NCBI RefSeq assembly: GCF_001205715.1
Contig: NZ_AQQZ01000007.1
Location: forward strand, 62,001-126,000
Reading direction: 5' to 3'
Source: Pseudaestuariivita atlantica
GTDB taxonomy: Bacteria > Pseudomonadota > Alphaproteobacteria > Rhodobacterales > Rhodobacteraceae
DNA: 64,000 bases
Shown: positions 61,004 to 64,000 of the stretch, piece by piece
How the letters are laid out: every line of letters begins with the position of its first letter
Numbering within the stretch: position 1 is the first letter of the stretch
Translations under genes and position numbers: made by a program
The notes under the pieces: generated by a model
What the model was told of the DNA's origin: nothing
The model's database searches: none
What the model saw: the letters and a program-made list of their open reading frames with translations, nothing else

Positions 61004-62263
61004 CTAAGGCCGGTAGAGTTCATAGGCGCGGCGGATGGCGATTTGGTCGGCCACGAATTTTGCATCATGCCAAACGCCCCAAAGAAAGGTCGAGCCGCGC
61101 CGTGATTGCCAGGGCAGGCCGAGGAAATAGACATCCGGCTCGGTCGAGATGCCGCGCTGGTGGATCGGGGCGCCGTCGCCGTCAAAGGCATCGAATTTCA
61201 TCCAGTCGTAATCGCGCCGGTATCCCGTTGCCCAGATGATCGTGCTCACCTCTTCAGCGCCAAGGTCCAGGGTGAGGATCGGATCGCTCAGGCAGGACGG
61301 ATCGGGTAGCATCACATGCGCATCCGGTTCTTCCGGCAGGTCCAGCCCCATGCGGTGCACGTAACGGTCTGCGGCCTGCAGCATACCGAGGTAACTGGCG
61401 TCGCCATTGGCCATGTTGGTTTGCAGGTCGTCGGCAAAGTGCATGACGCCATCCGAATATGCCCGTGTCATGCCCACAAGGTTCACGCCTTCTTGGGCCA
61501 AACGGCGAAAATCCATGGTCTGCCCGCCATAGGCTCCGCTTACGGCGATGGTCACGTGTTCGGTCCCCGGTTCCATGGCCGCAAGGTCCCACAACCCCAG
61601 GACGCCAAGCCACCACACGAAATCGCGGCCGCGATACCGGCGGGGCGGGCGGTCATGCGGACCGACGGACAGAAACACCCGCCGTCCGGCCCGGTTCAAC
61701 TCATCGGCGATCTGCGCTCCGGACGAGCCGCTTCCCACGACAAGGATCGAACCGGGCGCCAGTGTCCGAGGATTGCGGTAGGCATAAGAGTGCATCTGCG
61801 TGCACCCGGCGTCGTCGGGCACGATTCCGGGAATGACCGGGTGCTGAAAGGCCCCGGTCGCCGCAACAATGCGTTGCGCGCGTACCGGCTCCTTGCTTGT
61901 CTCAACCAGAAACCCCGCCTCTCCCTCCGTGCGCGAGGCCCCAAGCACCTCGACTCCCGTCCTGATCGGCGCTTGGTGCTGCTTGGCGTATTGTTCGAGA
62001 TACGCAACCACGCGGTCCTTGCCGACAAAGGCATCCGGCGCATCTCCCTCGAACTCGAGATCGGGAAAACGATCGTGCCAGACCGGCCCGTTGGTGACCA
62101 GGTCGTCCCACCTGCCGCTGCGCCAGGCTTCGGCGATGCGGTCTTTCTCCAAAATCAGATGCGGCACCCGATGCTCCGTCAGATGACGGCTGACTGCGAT
62201 CCCTGCCTGACCGGCTCCGACGACCAAGGTATCGATTGTCTCCACGCGCTGGCTTCCTGACAT
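61004..62263 (-). CDS. FAD/NAD(P)-dependent monooxygenase-like protein (FMO/CzcO type)
   Basis: About 419 residues with two Rossmann motifs: TLVVGAGQAGIAVSRHL at 12-28 for FAD and ILVVGSGSSGAQIADEL for NAD(P). WATGYRRDYDWM near the C-terminus is typical of flavin-containing monooxygenases. The family is broad (N- or Baeyer-Villiger-type oxidation). I start at 62263; the longer frame runs into the shared promoter region. It is the first gene of an operon with RidA, DUF1028, the amine dehydrogenase and the deacetylase, so N-oxygenation of an amine is plausible. It is not clearly the Tmm trimethylamine monooxygenase. Confidence 0.86.
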   Translation of the reverse strand: MSGSQRVETIDTLVVGAGQAGIAVSRHLTEHRVPHLILEKDRIAEAWRSGRWDDLVTNGPVWHDRFPDLEFEGDAPDAFVGKDRVVAYLEQYAKQHQAPIRTGVEVLGASRTEGEAGFLVETSKEPVRAQRIVAATGAFQHPVIPGIVPDDAGCTQMHSYAYRNPRTLAPGSILVVGSGSSGAQIADELNRAGRRVFLSVGPHDRPPRRYRGRDFVWWLGVLGLWDLAAMEPGTEHVTIAVSGAYGGQTMDFRRLAQEGVNLVGMTRAYSDGVMHFADDLQTNMANGDASYLGMLQAADRYVHRMGLDLPEEPDAHVMLPDPSCLSDPILTLDLGAEEVSTIIWATGYRRDYDWMKFDAFDGDGAPIHQRGISTEPDVYFLGLPWQSRRGSTFLWGVWHDAKFVADQIAIRRAYELYRP

Positions 62264-62450
62264 GGCGGGCACCGGGCCTTTCGCTGGCACGCTAGCCCTT
62301 TCCGGTATTCCGAAAAAGGTGAATGCTCGGTCAATGGCAACTTTGAACAGGCAAACATGAAATCCGGTGCGGGATCGCGTCCCCCTAAGGGGTGACAAGA
62401 CTTTGCGGTCCGACAACCGTTAGCCTGACCACGACCAACAGGACGCGTTC

Positions 62451-63530
62451 ATGTCGCAAGTCGCCGAAATCGCTGTGGATGTGCAAAATGCCGTCAAACG
62501 CTATGGCGACTTCACCGCGCTCAAAAGCATCTCGCTTGGTGTCTACCACAACGAATTTTTCACGCTGCTTGGCCCGTCCGGTTGCGGCAAGACAACGCTT
62601 CTTCGCATGATCGCCGGTTTCGAAGACGTCACCGAAGGCGCGATCTTTCTGTTCGGCACGGAAATCGATGCGCTGCCGCCGAACAAGCGGCCAGTGAACA
62701 CGGTGTTCCAGAACTACGCGCTGTTCCCGCACATGACCGTTCTGGAAAACGCGAGTTTCGGGCTTGAGATGCTGGGAAAATCCAGGGCCGAAGCAAAGGC
62801 GCGCGCCGGTGAAATGCTGGAACTTGTGCAACTGTCGCAATTCGCCAGCCGCAAGCCGGCCCAGTTGTCGGGTGGCCAACAGCAACGCGTGGCCCTTGCC
62901 CGCGCCCTGGCCCCGTCTCCCAAGGTTCTGTTGCTGGACGAGCCTTTGTCGGCGCTTGATCTCAAGCTGCGAAAGGCCATGCAGATCGAGCTGAAGCACA
63001 TTCAGCGCGAGACCGGCATCACCTTCATCTTCGTCACCCACGACCAGGAAGAAGCCTTGACGATGTCCGACCGGATCGCGGTCATGTCGGCCGGGGAGTT
63101 GCAGCAGCTTGGCGCACCGCGCGAGATCTACGAGCACCCGCAGAACCGGTTCGTCGCCGATTTCATCGGCGAAACGAACCTGATCGAGGTCACGATCAGC
63201 GAGGTTGCGGACGGTCGAGCCAAGTGCCGGATCGGCGGCGGACACGTGATCGAATGCGATGCCCCCGGACAGGCGTCGGGTTCGGCCTGTCTTTCGGTGC
63301 GGCCCGAACGCATGGTTTTGTCCGCAGGCAACGCCTCGGGAATCGCGGTACCGGCACGGGTCGTCGAGAACATCTTTGTCGGTACCGATATCGCGACTTG
63401 GCTCAAGGTGGATGGCGGCCCCGAAATCTCGGTGCGCATCTCGAACTCGGCGCGCAGCACGATCTTCGAACCCGGCGCGAATGTGTTCGTCAACTTCGAG
63501 GCAGGTGCCGCGCGCCTGCTCATGGACTGA
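62451..63530 (+). CDS. potA: ABC transporter ATPase, PotA type
   Basis: A 359-residue ATPase of polyamine/opine/iron-type importers. Walker [11 protein letters not shown] loop [13 protein letters not shown], signature [15 protein letters not shown], Walker [13 protein letters not shown], and switch His in [11 protein letters not shown] are all present. The C-terminal TOBE regulatory domain is at about 275-355 ([10 protein letters not shown]). It is divergent from the amine operon across 187 bases, and its stop overlaps the permease ATG by one base. Confidence 0.93.
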   Translation: MSQVAEIAVDVQNAVKRYGDFTALKSISLGVYHNEFFTLLGPSGCGKTTLLRMIAGFEDVTEGAIFLFGTEIDALPPNKRPVNTVFQNYALFPHMTVLENASFGLEMLGKSRAEAKARAGEMLELVQLSQFASRKPAQLSGGQQQRVALARALAPSPKVLLLDEPLSALDLKLRKAMQIELKHIQRETGITFIFVTHDQEEALTMSDRIAVMSAGELQQLGAPREIYEHPQNRFVADFIGETNLIEVTISEVADGRAKCRIGGGHVIECDAPGQASGSACLSVRPERMVLSAGNASGIAVPARVVENIFVGTDIATWLKVDGGPEISVRISNSARSTIFEPGANVFVNFEAGAARLLMD

Positions 63531-64000
63531 TGGCGGGGGGCGGGGTGCAGAAGGGGCGCGGCCCGGTTTCTGAAACCTACGCTCCCGTGCGTTATCCGCT
63601 TCTTGTTCCGGCATGGGCCGTTTTGCTTGTCTTTGTCGCGGCGCCGGTGGCGATGATGCTGGTCTATTCCTTCCTGACCAAGGAATTTCGCGGCGGTGTG
63701 ATATGGGAATTCTCGCTTGCCGCTTATGACCAGTTCTTCTTTGATCGCGGGCTGTTCGGCGACGAGCCTCCCAGGATCGAATGGACCTACATCACCATCT
63801 TCTGGCGCTCGATCTGGCAGGCCGGGCTGGCGACGCTGCTGTCGCTTTTGATCGGGTTTCCGACAGCCTATTTCATCGCCACCCGACCGAAAGACACCCG
63901 CGCGATCTGGGTGTTCCTCATCACCATTCCCTATTGGGTCAACCTGCTGATCCGGACGGTGTCCATGCGGTTTCTTCTGCGCGAGCAGGGCCCCTTGAAT
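63530..64000 (+). CDS. potB: ABC transporter permease, PotB type, N-terminal part
   Basis: 157 codons before the window ends. The frame shows a first helix (LLVPAWAVLLVFVAAPVAMM, about residues 24-43), a periplasmic loop with DQFFFDRGLFGDEPPRIEW, a second helix (ATLLSLLIGFPTAYFIAT), and a third (IWVFLITIPYWVNLLIRTV), the usual PotB layout. Start TGATG overlaps potA. The EAA loop and other subunits lie beyond base 64000. Confidence 0.88.
   Translation, partial: MAGGGVQKGRGPVSETYAPVRYPLLVPAWAVLLVFVAAPVAMMLVYSFLTKEFRGGVIWEFSLAAYDQFFFDRGLFGDEPPRIEWTYITIFWRSIWQAGLATLLSLLIGFPTAYFIATRPKDTRAIWVFLITIPYWVNLLIRTVSMRFLLREQGPLN

Noticed and set aside
1-64000. CRISPR arrays, insertion sequences, phage or integration sites
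   Set aside because: No spaced direct repeats, transposase, integrase or tRNA-flanking duplications were seen; both tRNA genes have intact, unduplicated 3' ends.

Overview
The window comes from a GC-rich alphaproteobacterium, most likely a marine Rhodobacteraceae (Roseobacter group). The evidence is a complete Kelly-Friedrich type sox cluster, TRAP transporters, a separate corrinoid protein and homocysteine methyltransferase in place of a one-piece MetH, the F-ATPase zeta subunit, ALA synthase-type HemA, and gene neighbourhoods typical of that family. No rRNA, insertion sequence, integrase, CRISPR array or replication origin was seen. Two tRNA genes are present.

Region by region: (1) 1-3261, minus strand: opgC-opgG-opgH for osmoregulated periplasmic glucan, with opgH cut by the window edge. 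(2) 3268-8146: a TTC38-like TPR protein, a DUF302 protein, and a class III CoA-transferase paired with a ThDP enzyme. (3) 8227-13656: tRNA-CAU, purM-purN, RNase D, a lipoprotein, sufE, and an unusual LecA-like lectin/von Willebrand A fusion. (4) 13937-19422: DUF1638 and a corrinoid protein, a radical SAM protein, DUF4242, a LysR regulator, a BHMT-type homocysteine methyltransferase and the ATPase zeta subunit. (5) 19583-21322: purC-purS-purQ. (6) 21359-31340: a DctB/DctD two-component system whose regulator lacks the GAFTGA loop, dsbB and yqaA, a decayed two-gene signalling locus with one in-frame stop in each gene, tRNA-Leu, and a TRAP dctPQM set.

(7) 31482-48055 is the sulfur oxidation region. 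It holds soxS-soxR-soxT, divergent soxV-soxW, soxXYZA, soxB-dsrE-like-soxCDEF-DUF302-hemA, and a convergent operon of two metallo-beta-lactamase-fold proteins and a rhodanese. Four ATTC-N8-GAAT-type operators (two perfect, two with one mismatch) lie at soxS/soxV, soxX, soxB and the MBL operon. They imply one SoxR regulon controlling at least five transcription units. A strong Rho-independent terminator separates soxA from soxB.

(8) 48194-56171: a coherent catabolic unit with a D-glutamate cyclase-family protein, a TRAP importer, DUF2848, 5-oxoprolinase PxpBCA and a LysR regulator, probably for D-glutamate and 5-oxoproline. (9) 56613-64000: a flavin monooxygenase-RidA-DUF1028-amine dehydrogenase-ArgE-like operon divergent from a polyamine-type ABC importer cut by the window end. 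The dehydrogenase resembles trimethylamine dehydrogenase, but two substrate-bowl aromatics are replaced (Y60Q, W105A), so its substrate is probably not trimethylamine.
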